Below are positions 44,847-57,349 of a stretch of 64,000 nucleotides of DNA, in pieces. The DNA is taken from assembly GCA_002007465.1 (NCBI GenBank), contig LNAC01000019.1:2416236-2480235 (forward strand), read 5' to 3'. A program made the translations under genes and the position numbers. Under the pieces are notes generated by a model that saw only the letters and a program-made list of their open reading frames with translations, was not told where the DNA came from and did not search any database. This stretch comes from Ailurus styani. Lineage: Eukaryota > Chordata > Mammalia > Carnivora > Ailuridae. Every line of letters begins with the position of its first letter. Within the stretch, counting starts at the first letter, position 1.

Positions 44847-44965
44847 TTCATCCCAGTGTTGTCACTAACTAGCTGTATGATATTGGGCAATTCACTTAAT
44901 ATTGTTAAACTCAGATTCCTTATCTCTAAAATGAGGACAGGGGAAGAGGCACTCTAAGGTCCTTT
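44847..44965 (-). mobile_element. MIR fragment, antisense
   Basis: 'TGTCACTAACTAGCTGTATG', 'ATTGGGCAATTCACTTAATA' and 'CTTATCTCTAAAATGAGGAC' match the reversed MIR core. Confidence 0.75.
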
Positions 44966-46619
44966 TTTTAATCTTAACATTTCATGATACAGAAAGACTT
45001 TACATGAACTTAGCTGACTGTCTATGTAGAAAACCACAGTTACCTAGGTAGTGCAATTGAATTAAATTGAACACTGGTTTTCTTTTCAGGCTCTTGGAAG
45101 TATTGTTGGAAAGAAAATTGAGATATCCATAATGATTCTGACTATTCATTTGGTCTTGCTTCATATTACCTGATAGTTACCTAAAAGTAAGGAAGGGTAC
45201 TACACAGTAGCTTGCAATAACTTGAAAAGTAACATCACATTTTTATTAGTTAGGAATCTGTTGGCTACAAGGGATAGAACTCTAACTTAAAGTGTCTTAA
45301 GCATAATAAGGGGAACTTTTTGAAATCTGTAGTCATCCATCTAAGGATGGATCAGCTTCAGGTACAGATAGATTCGGGGTTTCAAGTGACATTTTTGGGG
45401 CTTTGTTTCTGTATCCTATTGCCGTATTTTCCTATTGGTTTATTTCTCAGACAGGCAGGTTCTCAATATGGTAGGAAAAGGAACACCACGAATATATCCT
45501 TTTTAATTTTGATTAAAAGGAAGAAAGACTCTCCCAACAAGATTATATCAAATCTGATCAAATACTCTGACTGACTTTTATTAGGTCATGTACTCGTCCA
45601 ATTATTATGGTTGGAACAAAGGAATATTCTGATTTGTCACCTGTGATTGTTGGCTCACCGTGTGGCCACAGGCAGGTTCATCTTATCACCTGAATGACAA
45701 GAAATGGGCCTTTCAAAGGAAAGTAGGATTCTGTTATTAGACGTGCCATAAGCATGCTGAAAAGACACAGCAAAAAACAAATCTAACACAAGGCCTTAGA
45801 TTGAGTACCTTTTTGGCAGTTGAAACATTTTATCCAAATGGATAATTTTGTCAACACACTAAAAATGACGATGACGACAACAACAACAAAACCCAATAAC
45901 CAAACAACTAGTAGTTGAATGGCTTCAAATTTTCTTTAAACCATTCAATCAGGCAGATGTCAAGACCCTTCCTGAACTAATTTAAAATTGATCTGCCCAA
46001 GGATTCACAGACTTTGCTTTTATTCATGCATTTATTTCATTCTGTTAATAATTTATAGTGGTGAATCTTTGTGTTTCTCCAAGGTATTCAAGATGGGCAC
46101 CTCGATTTTTTTAGTCGTTAACACTTACACGTTCCTAATAGTGCTGCTGTGTTCCTATCTTATATAATAGAGAGTAGAATTTGAAACTATTTTCAGCATA
46201 GTTAGGATATTTTTCCCAAAAGCAAAGGAAAGATGTCATCTTTTCAGATTTCTGGGTTTTTTTTTAATGTGACAATATATTAATTAAACTTTCTATTTGG
46301 CAGCCATTCAGTATTGATTGAACTTTCTGAGTCATAGGAATGTTTTGAGTCATATATTGTGTAGAAGTCTAGGCAATATTTAATTTTGCCATTTAGTATA
46401 AAAACAGAGACTTGGAGGAAACTCTCATTCAGTTATTAGTTATTGATAATTATTAGTTATTAGTAATTAGAACTAGAGTTATTATTAATTAGTTATTAAT
46501 AATTAGAAGTAGAGATCTTTTAATTGGCAAAAAGTTTTATTTAACAATTTAAACAGTATAATTAGACTAAGAATTTTTTACTGTTGCTATTTCATTGGGT
46601 AATGTAAACCCAGCACAGT
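44966..46619. other. Mostly unique DNA; possible old repeat at 45,250-45,650
   Basis: 'TAGGAATCTGTTGGCTACAA' and the text to about 45,650 resemble a common old interspersed repeat whose family I cannot name. An A+T-rich TTATTAG-type low-complexity patch is at 46,430-46,510. No exon is recognised. Confidence 0.3.
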
Positions 46620-46790
46620 GCAGAAGAAAGAATGTATACTTTTGCAACACATAAATTTGTTTCCAAACCCAGTTCTTGGAATTACTGGTTCTGTGGCTCT
46701 AGGCAAGCAACTTAATCTCTCTGTTCCTCATCCTGTTTGCAAAATGGTAGGAATCATAATCCTCTTTCACAGTACTCTGATCAATATTAA
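46620..46790 (-). mobile_element. MIR fragment, antisense
   Basis: 'CTGGTTCTGTGGCTCTAGGC', 'AAGCAACTTAATCTCTCTGT' and 'TTTGCAAAATGGTAGGAATC' match the reversed MIR core. Confidence 0.7.
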
Positions 46791-49569
46791 AAAAAAAGAG
46801 AGGCTAGGTGCTCATTCCTTGCATATGTTCAAAATTTAGAAAATACTATTTAGTTTTTTCCTTCTTTTACATTTATTCCCTTCTTTTTTTCCCTTCTTTT
46901 TCTCTTCTCTTCCTCTCAAATCTAGCTAGTCAACATATCCATCTTTTACCATCTGTTTTAATTAAAGAATAAGAATACCTAATTGAAGTAATAACTGATT
47001 AAAGACCAATTTACTTAAGAGGAGAAAAGGGCCATACCTGATAATAAAAGATATGAGGGTGGGTCCTTGTGATGAATTAAGAATGATTTGGTTTAAACCA
47101 TATGATCTTAAGCGAGTTCTGCCTTTTCTCCCAGGAACAGGAAAGTAGTCAAACAAAAGTATTTTATTGCTGAACATTTACAGATTAATGATTAATTATA
47201 TGCTCACAGTCTAATCTAGTTAGAAGGACAGGTTAAAAAGAGTCTAGTAAATTGCTGGAAGTCTTAAATACATTTCTGCTTTACTTTCTTTGAATTCTTT
47301 CTACACAATTTGACATTGAAAAAGCTACAGGGAACAAGAACAGCATGAATGTGTCTATCTGGGCCTTGGAAGTGGAAATAACCTTATACAGTTAATGTTC
47401 TACTCACAGAATCACCCCTGGTATATAGCAAATGCCAACAGTATATTGAGTCCATACTACACGATTTTGAGTTGTTAAAAAAGTCCTTTTAGTTGATAAT
47501 TTTTTATTATGAAAGACGGTAATGGTTTTGTCCTGAACCTTTTTGATATTGGAAAAAAAAATGAAAGCAGTCATTCTTTATTTTTTCCTGAAAGGCATTT
47601 TAAAGAAAGATTCCAAATGTTGCACTGCATTTTTATAGATTATAGCAAGTTATTGAATTTTAAGCAATTAAACAGAACAAAGGCAATTTCAAGGGAGTTG
47701 TCTCCTGTGAACAGTGACAATAGCTTCTAGACAATGGCCTCAAAAGTCAGGCTTCCATGAAGGGGATGGACGTTCAGCCATGGCAGGCTGCCGGGCAATG
47801 GGTAGGAACTCTACATTGGGCTTCTAATTGCTGTTTTGCTCTAGGTCATGCCTTGCTGTTTCAATTAAATCTCTGGCATGAAGAATCCCTTGTCCCCTTC
47901 TTCTTGCATTTGATCACCTAATGGAAAGAAGCTTATATTCCTCAGGGAAATAACTTGGGGCAGCATGAATCAGTCTCTCCATCTCTTTCTCTCTCCTTGT
48001 AAAGTCTAATTTTAGTGTTGTTATAGCAAATCAAATATAAGAAAAGGAGTAAAACTGGTATTCATTTCTCTGCTCCTCATTATTGCCTTCAATGCAAAGT
48101 TTTGAAACAGCAAGGAGAAAAGAGTTGATTTAATCATAACAGTTTTAAATATGTGTATAGGGAGAAGAAGTCAGGTGGAAATACAAGTCTGAAAGCACCA
48201 GGATATATTTAGCTCCAGCTTCTGCTATGGAGTAAAAACTATAATTTTGAAAGAATCTGGAATTTTCAAATTAGTAACCGAACTTAACCTTATTTTAATT
48301 ATGTAGACTCCCAGTGGGCATGCGTGCCAGCCTCAAGACAGTTGCAGTCTTGCACAGCAGGTGAAAAGTGTATATAAGTAATGCTAATGCTAAGTGGAAG
48401 GTGATAAATTATTATAAAAAGAGTTATATTGACAAGTTCTGGGAGTTCAGAGAGGGGAGAGATTTTTTCTATTGGAACGTGAAGCAGGGGACAGTGAAGG
48501 ATTAGAAAGAAACACATTCACGAAGCTGATGATCTATGAGCAAAACCTTGAAGGTTAACTAAGATTTTAAAAATAAAATAAAATTTAAAATATTTTGTAG
48601 TATTTTGTGTATTTGTATAATTTAACACTTCACAGCTATTGGGATATGAGAGGAGACCATCTATGTTAATATAAAGATTATGAATCTAGTTAAACTAATT
48701 TAACTTATTTCCAAACATTTTTATAGAGGCTGTTTATGTTTTTATTGAGTAAAGTTAAAACATTCTGTGTGTGCACATTTGTGTGGGCAGGTATGTGTTG
48801 CAGGAAACAGTGTATGGGTCTGATTATCAGAGTATTCCCATTATTATCTTCATGGGGAATTTTAATCTTTGCCTCTTCCAACACCGACTAATTAATAAAA
48901 CTGGTCTCCTCGTCTTTGAAGTTAAGCAGGCAAATGCCATGTAACTAGGTGTGCCTAGGAAGGTGTAGACATGGAGATATTTTTACCGTGTGGCACACAA
49001 GTAGCTAATTTATTTAAACTGATACCATTAAAATACCGTTTGTAAGTGATCTGATATCCAGAAAAAAAGCAGGTCATATATCACAAAGATAAATAACATA
49101 CAGTTCTCTCTCCATTTCGACCTCAAGAAGTCACATTCTGCCCAAATATTTTGTGAGTCCTAAAAGATTGAATTTGGTTTAAAACTTGTAATTTATGGAT
49201 TGTACAAAAATCTCAAATTAACTAAGCAAATACATTAATTACTTCTTACTTGAGGCCAGGAAAAAAAAAAAGACTACATCATGAACTTGGAATAATGTCA
49301 AGGGTAACTTAATTTGCTGGATGCTTTTGAAAGAACAAGGTTCAGATTTGTGGTTTGGAAGAAAAAATGGTGTAGTTGGGTTTAATTAAGTAGAGTTTAA
49401 TTCATGACTAATACTGCTGGAATCTTACTTGAACAATGTGATAATAAGCAGATAACAGCAGTCGTGGAAAGAAATGATGAGTGAAAAATACATTGCTTAT
49501 AGCTTTATAGCTATATAAGGTATATAGCTAGGATTCAGAGAAGTTTCATTCATGGCCACAATTCCATTG
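46791..49569. other. 2.8 kb of unique A+T-rich DNA, nothing recognised
   Basis: No Can-SINE or L1 tail is visible. Short frames (up to 73 residues) have no recognisable domain. Confidence 0.35.
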
Positions 49570-49735
49570 AGACTACAACTGTGGCCAAGTTACTCCTGGA
49601 ATCTTTACTTTCCTTAAAGGATGAATGGGAAGAAAAAAATCAGTTCTTTGGGGTTTTTTAAGGATAAATGAAACAGAGCCTGCGAAGTGCCAGGTATGTA
49701 ATTGACACTCTATAAATAATCTTAGGCTTTATTAT
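49570..49735 (-). mobile_element. Possible MIR fragment, antisense
   Basis: 'GTGGCCAAGTTACTCCTGGA', 'AAGTGCCAGGTATGTAATTG' and 'ACACTCTATAAATAATC' resemble the reversed MIR second half, but divergence is high. Confidence 0.45.
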
Positions 49736-52084
49736 TGCTATTGTGTATTTTTTTCAGAAGAAGTTTTGAGGCCATCTTGAATCGTTAAAGAGTATTTGTT
49801 GATGCTAAGCTGAAAGAAAAATTCAGCGAAGTCAATGTTACCCAGGGTGTGGTGAAACAAAATTTCACTCATTCCAGGTGACAGTGCACAATGGGACATA
49901 TCTTTTGGAAACTGCTGTAGCAGTTTGGTGTCCATTATAATACTACTGTGAGTACAAAAATGCATTATTTTAAAAGTGTGGGTTAGAAGACTGCGTGGGC
50001 AGAAAGGGCTTTTGATGACTCATGGGAAAAAGGGAGCCCGGTGGGATCAGGAAATGTCTTTCTGGTAAATGTTGGAAAAGGCTACAGAAAAGAGAGAAAA
50101 AATGTAACCTCCATTGAATTGAAACCTTTCCTCCCACAGTCAGCCTGTGTTGACAGCTTGCCCTAACTATTTGCAGAAGGCAGTAACTACAGTGAATGGT
50201 GGTACAAGCACCTGGAATAATAGGCAGAAACCGAGAGAGACCAATTATGTGGTAGAGGTTCTTCAGCCCGAATCTGGGGTTCAAGGTCCTGTGTGCCAAG
50301 GGAAGGAGTGAAAACACACCCCCCCATGAAAACCCTCCCGGAGTCAGCACATTCAGGGAGTTTCACTGAGGCTGGGACCAGTAGAACAGCACCCACTTCA
50401 CATTGTCACATGGGGAAGGCAACTGGTTTTCCAAGCTGAAGCCATCTCCAGTGTGTGCATCCCCCACACATCCGAATGGGGCATGGGCCATCTAGCCTTT
50501 CCATTACATTTCTTATCCTCCCTTTTTGGCATGTCCTTTATTTTAAATGTTCCCAAAATATTGGGCAAAGCTGGTGTGAGTTGTATACTATCTCCTAATC
50601 ATCTGAGACGAAACAGAAAATAATGACCCTAGATAGAGGTATCAGAGCAATAGATCCAGAAGATGTTCACACACTTTTCCGAGGATCTGGCAGTCCTAGA
50701 ATCACATTGCTAGACCTGGAAAGTACCCAGAAAATAACATAATAAAAATAATACATAGAAAATAAAATGATAATAAAGAAGTTCAAAGCTAAACATTTTA
50801 AAGGTAATATACATGCCCCAAGTGAGAAACTGCTTCAGTAAATTAGTAGCATATTATATTTCTAATAAAAATTATACATGTGAAAAAAATCCTTGCAAAT
50901 ATCATGCAGTGTCATCTGGGAAAAGGATGGTATATTTTATGTGTATGGTAATTATAACAATATGAAAACTATGCACTTATAAAAAGCAAGGAAGGGACTA
51001 TACAAAAAATGATAATGCTTATACTGGATAGTATGCTTATGGAATATTACTTTATGTTAATTTTAAAATAAAACAAAAATGTGTTGATGCAGAATTTTTT
51101 TCATTTAAGATAAATTCTTTAACATGCCTTTATCTTTGAGAATGGGCAAGAGGAAGAGGAGAATCCAGTCTTTTACTATGAACATGATAAACTCTTCAGC
51201 TCAGGTTCCCAAATATGGGATTCATCTTAAAGTGAATAATAATGAAAGAAACTAGATATATTCCCATGATTTTAAGATTAAAAGTAGAGAAGAACTTCAG
51301 GACACATGAGAGTAAAAAAATCTCACTGCCGCACTGACCAGACTTATTTATTTTCACAGTAGAAACAGGAATTGTAGATACTGGAAATGCACAGTACCCC
51401 TCACCCAGTGTTTCTATGGGAATTTTGCATCTTTGCCCCTTTCTGTAGTTCCAAACTTATACCTACCTTGGCCTTGTTTTACTGTGTTGGTCTTCTCCCC
51501 CTCATTTATTAAAACAAAAAATAGGAAAAAATGTCAAAAGATTTTGTTTATAAGGAATATGCAGCAGCCTTTAGGCTGCTTTAAGGCAAATATATTTTCT
51601 AAGTCAAAAGGTCACAGATGATCAGACAGAAAATTGGAGGTTGACACCTGATGCCATCAGCCATCATGAATGTGCAAGGGAACATTTTATCCTTCTGATC
51701 AGATTTATCATAGTTTTCATTTAGATTATACACACTTGGAAAAGTCCTCCTTTTTCAAATTACTCCTTATCTGATACTTTTCTAGTCATGTAACTATGAG
51801 AGCTTTTTTTTTTTCTTTCTGTAAAAAGAATAGACCAGGGGCCGCTTCCTTAATCCTTTGAAGACATATTTCCAAGAAGCCTGAATAATTAGGCACAAGA
51901 CCTGAGAATTTGCCTGTATTAAGGCCTGCAAAGAATCATAGGATCCTTCTGTTCCTTCCTAATAGTGACCTATATCCGAGTAGACTGTAAACTCTGATAC
52001 TTCGTATTGGCAGTTTCCTCTAATTGAAAGCAATGATCTGAAACCAAAAGACCCTTGAAACACAGATAAGAATTACAAATCTAC
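49736..52084. other. Unique DNA, nothing recognised
   Basis: About 2.3 kb. The minus strand is open for 126 codons at 49,970-50,350, but I recognise no domain and the frame overlaps others, so it is not called as a gene. Confidence 0.35.
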
Positions 52085-52355
52085 TGTACAGTATAGAGCC
52101 TACAGTTAACAATACTGTATTGCATACTTAAAAATTAGCTAAGAGGGTGGATATTATCTTAAGTGTTCTTATCACGCAAAACTAATAAATAAAAAGCGAG
52201 AGAAACCTTTTGGGTGTGATGGATATATTTATGGCCTAGATTGTGAGGGTGTTTCATGGGTGTAAATTTATCTCTAAACTCATGAAGGTGTATAAATTAA
52301 ATGTGCAGCTTTCTGTAAGTCAGTCGTATCTCAGTAGAGTGGCTAAAAATACAAG
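52085..52355 (+). mobile_element. L1MA/L1MB-like 3' end, sense
   Basis: 'GAGCCTACAGTTAACAATAC', 'TGTATTGCATACTTAAAAAT', 'AGCTAAGAGGGTGGATATTA' and 'AGTCAGTCGTATCTCAGTAG' are the ordered landmarks of the L1M 3' UTR ending in the A-rich tail. Confidence 0.65.
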
Positions 52356-52383
52356 AATTAGGATATTGAGTTCATTCTTTTTT

Positions 52384-52585
52384 GTTTGTTTGTTTTAAAG
52401 ATTTTATTTATTTGACAGAGAGAGAGAGACCACAAGTAGGCAGAGTGGCAGGCAGAGAGAGAGAGGGGGAAGCAGGCTCCCTGCTGAGCAGAGAGCCCGA
52501 TGTGGGACTCGATCCCAGGACCCTGAGATCATGACCTGAGCCGAAGGCAGAGGCTTAACCCACTGAGCCACCCAGGCACCCCCCC
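52384..52585 (-). mobile_element. Can-SINE, antisense
   Basis: A T/G-rich tail, 'TTTAAAGATTTTATTTATTT', GA-rich middle, 'CTGAGATCATGACCTGAGCC' and the head 'TGAGCCACCCAGGCACCCCC' are complete. A C-run marks the 5' end. The mustelid-type 'GGCAGAGGCTTAACCCAC' is present. No clean target duplication is visible. Confidence 0.92.
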
Positions 52586-52867
52586 CCTTTTTTTAAATTG
52601 AGATTTGGATATGTCCACTGTTACTGAGAATGTTTCTTACAGTTTTCCATTCCTGTCTCTTGACTTAATGGGGAAGTACACTCATAAATATTCAGAGACA
52701 GATGCATTACATAAACACAAACTTTTAAAATGTTAACTTATAAATAAATGTATTCAAACTTGTAAAGGCATGCATACTTCATGGAAGGCTTTGCTAAGGC
52801 TATTTTTAATAATTCAAGTACTTCAAGGCAGCCATCTAATAGAACTCAGGTCAAAATTTTTATTTTA

Positions 52868-53062
52868 GGGCGCCTGGGTGGCTCAGTGGGTTAATGCCTC
52901 TGCCTTCGGCTCAGGTCATGATCTCAGGGTCCTGGGATCGAGGCCCGCATCGGGCTCTCTGCTCAGCGGAGAGCCTGCTTCCCCCTCTCTCTCTCTGCCT
53001 GCCTCTCTGACTACCTGTGATCTCTCTCTCTCTGTCAAATAAATAAATAAAATCTTTAAAAA
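52868..53062 (+). mobile_element. Can-SINE, sense
   Basis: The head 'GGGCGCCTGGGTGGCTCAGT', then 'GGGTTAATGCCTCTGCCTTC', CT-rich middle and 'AAATAAATAAATAAAATCTT' are present. Flanks share AAAATTTTT(n)ATTTTA, a low-complexity target duplication. Confidence 0.93.
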
Positions 53063-53412
53063 AAAATTTTTTTTTATTTTAAAATGGAAAATATTTTGGG
53101 AGAGTTCAGTGCTAGTTTCAACCATGAAATTAAGTGGTATCCAAAAACAAATCATACTGTGAGTCTTATGAAAAAATATATACCCTTTTCCATGTTTTAG
53201 CACCATTTATTTTCTTTCTTGGAATCTGTGGTCTTGGGGTGATTGTTTAGATTATGTTTACTGCTCGCTAAGACTTGCATTTTCTCTATTGTAGCAGAAA
53301 GAATAGGCAAAGGCCGTGGTAATGCTGATGGGAGTTGAGTCAGTATTATCTTATTAATCAATGAGATAAATTAACATTTATGTATAGCTAATAATGTTTG
53401 AAAACCATTTAC
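53063..53412. other. Short unique block, nothing recognised
   Basis: About 350 bases of unique DNA between two SINEs. Confidence 0.3.
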
Positions 53413-53428
53413 AAGCTAAACTAGTCTT

Positions 53429-53637
53429 TTTTTTCCTTTTTTTTTTCTTTTAGATTTTATTTATTTATTTGACAGAGAGATAGAGAGCACAAGTAGGCAG
53501 AGGGTCAGATAGAGGGAGAGGGAGAAGCAGGCTCTCTTCCGAGCAGGGAGCCTGATGTGGGGCTTGATCCCAGGACCCTGGAATCATGACCTGAGCTGAA
53601 GGCAGCTGCTTAACCGACTGAGCCACCCAGGCACCCC
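53429..53637 (-). mobile_element. Can-SINE, antisense, perfect 16-bp target duplication
   Basis: T tail, 'TTTTAGATTTTATTTATTTA', GA-rich middle, 'GAATCATGACCTGAGCTGAA' and the head 'TGAGCCACCCAGGCACCCC' are complete. 'AAGCTAAACTAGTCTT' is perfect at 53,413-53,428 and 53,638-53,653. Confidence 0.94.
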
Positions 53638-53653
53638 AAGCTAAACTAGTCTT

Positions 53654-56226
53654 AAGGAACGAATAGGTTTTATTTCAGTAGAAAAAAACTACCAAACCTA
53701 TACTTGGATTATTCATTCCTAATTATCTTCAAAACATGTGAAGTTTGGCTGAAAAAAAGAGACAAACAATTAGTTGACTCTGAACTGAAACCTCAGTAAG
53801 GTCGAGGAAATGGAGTGGCTGCTGTTGAAGGCAGACTTTCAGTGGACCAACTACTGTCCTCAATTCTGTGGCAAGCACAGATGGTACAGTCACAGATTTA
53901 AGGCTGCCTATTCTATTGGATACAAAGATCAGTGTCCTATTTCCAAACGCCACAGCATTTAAAAACCTGTTTTGGTTCAGGCCTATTTCAGAGGAAGGCA
54001 GTCTTCAGTTTATTTGGAGCTTTGGGACAGATTCCGGTAATCCAAATTAGTTTATCATATCCGGAATGTGGAAAAAGTTGAGATCCGGCCGATTAAGCCT
54101 CTAAGAAGCCTGGCTTAGAGTAGACTCCTCGTGCAGGACATAATTTCTCCTTCACTTGCTTGGTGATGTTGCCTCTTTATGCACAAAGTATGAAACTCAT
54201 AAACTAACTTGAGTTTTTCCCAAAATTGTCTGAGCTACTGAGAATCAGGAATGAGAGAGTAGAAGTTATTTCACTCTCTCTGATGTTCTCTAGGGATGTG
54301 TGACACCCACAGAATCATTCTTAATTTGAAGTTTCAGAGCAGTTCAACCAGATTTGTGACGCGGCTGTTCTCCTCTTCCATTCCTGCCAGTTCTGGCGCC
54401 AGACACTCCCAGTGGTTGCAAAACCATAGGTAGGAACTCTTGGCGAAGACTCAAGAGCCCCACAGCAGCCTTCTGAATTGGGTTGAGATTCTTTTTTGTT
54501 GCCTTTTGGTAGGCATTCATACTATTTTTTCTTCTGCACATACAGTATTCTTCTTTCTTAATGGCGCAGGACACTTCAAATGTCCTAAGTATTTCTTGAT
54601 TTGTCTTTCTGGTTGCCAGCTGGGCTATTTTGCATTGTTACAGTGGAATCAGAGGAAAATCCACATGCTAAATGAGCCCAAGGCAAATCTGGGGTCTTTT
54701 ACTTTACTTTTTAAAACTGAAGGCTGTCATCTCTCTGGTGCTCAATTGCTGATTATCCTGACGGAATTGTAGGCCAGGCCTGATGTTGCTACAGGGCCAA
54801 ATTCTGTGTTTCAGCACTCTGCAAAGTGCACTGGGGATAGTCATTGGATCTACCCATCATTGATACATATAAAGCTCTATGAATAAGAGTACTCAGAGCA
54901 TAATAAAGACCTAATACATTCTACCTCTTATTATTGAACCCCTCTCACTTTGTGGTTGATTATGGCCCTCGTGGTCATTTTCCTTCACATAGAATGTGGC
55001 TGTCATTGAATGGAGGCATCTTGGTTTTGTTAACTGATGTATTCCAAACATTTAACGATGAGTCTGGCAGAGAGTTGATGGTCAGTATTTTGTTAAAATA
55101 CAATAGGATTGTATTTTATTTATCCTTATATATGCATCAGAGCATCAGACTGGTTTCAGTCAGGCTGCTGGCCTACCATCCCAGCTTTTGACTCCAACCT
55201 GACCCCACTAGGTTTGCAAATATGATGGTGTTGTCAAACGTGGTCTAGGAAGATGCTGTCAACTCTCTTGTAGTTTCTGAGGAGCCATGATAATAGAAGG
55301 TGTTTATTTGTTTGATTGAAAGTCATGATTAGGAGAGCTCCTGTACCCTTGCTTTTTGTGTAGAAGGAGCATGAAAACTTTACCCTTGATAGGAATTTCA
55401 GTGAAGTCTTCCATTTTGGCTTCTTTGGCTATATTTTATAAAAGTTCTTTGCTTCTGGGAGCTTTTCTTTTAGACATCAACTTGGAAGGGGAAATTATAA
55501 GCAAAAGAGGGACACAGTTTAATTCATTTTTAAATTGTATCATTTTAATAACAGATGGCTGACACTTAGATATAATGGCAAAATATTAAAGGATTTAAAA
55601 TGTCTGGAATCTATTCCATAGCAAAGCTGGGAGCTTTTATCTTTCTCAAGATGGCAAATGAAGAGAAATTAAGAGTCACTTCAGGACAGATTTGTTTTGT
55701 AATTTAAGGTGAAAAGACTTTTCTGGTTCATATAGTGTATGCTTTCTTGTAGCCCCTCAGGAATTAGCTTGTTGAATATTGAGAGGATAGCACAGCTGAT
55801 GTGGTTTGGCTCATAAAAGTACAAATCCCCTATTTTCCTTCGTGTTGCTTCTCAGCAGAACATGCTTCAGTTAGATGAATTTTTTTAATTCTAGTTTTTT
55901 CAAAGGTTTCCAAATTCTAGTTACTCTTCAGATTTATGCTGCCTTTAAAGTTTAAGGATTTTTGGATTTGTCTAGTGTTCTAAATAAATCCTGGATTTAT
56001 TTAATTTCACCTCTTCTAATCCTCTGTGATTATTTCCACTGTTACACGTTTGCCAATTACTGTCCCCTTTTTTAAAGTGAAGCTTTCATTTTTGACTCAA
56101 TGAATAAACATTATTAGTTTGATAATTTATATTGTGTTTTGCACTGTGGCATTTCTTTCCTGTTCCTTAAATTGTTTGTGTTAATCACAATTTTAATATT
56201 CTTCGACCAGGGTTATTAAGATTGGT
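53654..56226. other. 2.6 kb of unique DNA, nothing recognised
   Basis: The longest frame is 110 residues on the plus strand (54,440-54,772). It is Cys/Phe/Leu-rich, resembles no family I know and is probably chance. No repeat is recognised. Confidence 0.35.
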
Positions 56227-56240
56227 AGACTTGCCATTTT

Positions 56241-56431
56241 TTAAAAAGATTTTATTTATTTATTTGAGAGAGAGAGAGATCACACATGAGAAGGGGGGAG
56301 GGGCAGTGGGAGAGGGAGAAACAGACTCTGGGCTGAGCAGGGAGCCCAGTGCAGGTCTCGATCCCAGGACCCTGGAATCATGACCTGAGCCAAAGGCAGA
56401 TGCTTAACTGACTGAGCCACACAGGCTCCCT
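56241..56431 (-). mobile_element. Can-SINE, antisense, 14-bp target duplication
   Basis: T tail, 'AAAAAGATTTTATTTATTTA', GA-rich middle, 'GAATCATGACCTGAGCCAAA' and a slightly worn head 'TGAGCCACACAGGCTCCCT' are present. Flanks 'AGACTTGCCATTTT' (56,227-56,240) and 'AGATTTGCCATTTT' (56,432-56,445) differ at one base. Confidence 0.92.
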
Positions 56432-56445
56432 AGATTTGCCATTTT

Positions 56446-57349
56446 AATCCTTATTTTTTCCTGTCTCTTACCACTCTCTGTCCCCATTGCTCAATCGTTC
56501 TTATTGACGATGCCTCCTTATTATCAGTGATGTGTTGTATTAAGATATATCCCACAGAGATGTAAGGTACTTGAAGATATGAATATCTAGCATATAAAGA
56601 TTGTATATCTAGCATATGACTTATGGTGGGTACTCAGTATATTTTTATTGAAAAAATAAATAAAAGTAAAATGTAGCAAGCTGGTATTTGTTATTTAAGT
56701 TGTAGAATCTATAGGGAAGTATGGAGAAGAGTAGTTATTACAAATAAGTATATGAATTATATTCTATTTTTAAATATAAGAAGTATATAAACCTAAAAAC
56801 TCAGCCCCTTAACAACAAACTGGTCTTGTCTTGCTTTCAAGAAGGACATACTTAATACATTTTATTTGAAACCCTTTGGTTTCATATTAATGGGACTGCC
56901 TTATTGATGAGACTAACTTAAACTGAGGTCCTTGTAAAATTATATCAAATAACTCTTATAGTTTAGGTTCGAGGCTAAGCCACTTTTTACTGAATATTGT
57001 ATCTTTTGTATATTTGCTAGTATTATGATAAGGTTCTTGTAGAGTTTCAGTCAGTGCAAATGCATTTTATGTTCTTTCTGGAAATATTCTGATTTCTGAA
57101 ACATAATTGTTATTATTTTTAAAAAAAGGTTCATTAAGAAAGTGAGTTCCTTGATTATGAGGATCTGCACTTAAATGCTGTGACAAGAATTACTTTTTCT
57201 GTGTAATGATGCAGGGCACCCAAAATACTTCTTAACTACATTTATAAAGTTATGTATAGTTTTCAGACCCTAAAGAACTAAACAAATGCCAGGTATTAAA
57301 AGTAAGTTAGCAGTTTTCACTTTTATAGAAAATGGAAAAGAATGCTGCT
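56446..57349. other. Unique A+T-rich DNA, nothing recognised
   Basis: About 0.9 kb with no recognisable repeat or exon. Confidence 0.35.

Noticed and set aside
49970..50350. 126-residue minus-strand open frame
   Set aside because: There is no recognisable domain, no splice context and no supporting neighbour; composition looks non-coding.
54440..54772. 110-residue plus-strand open frame
   Set aside because: It is a Cys/Phe/Leu-rich chance frame with no family resemblance.
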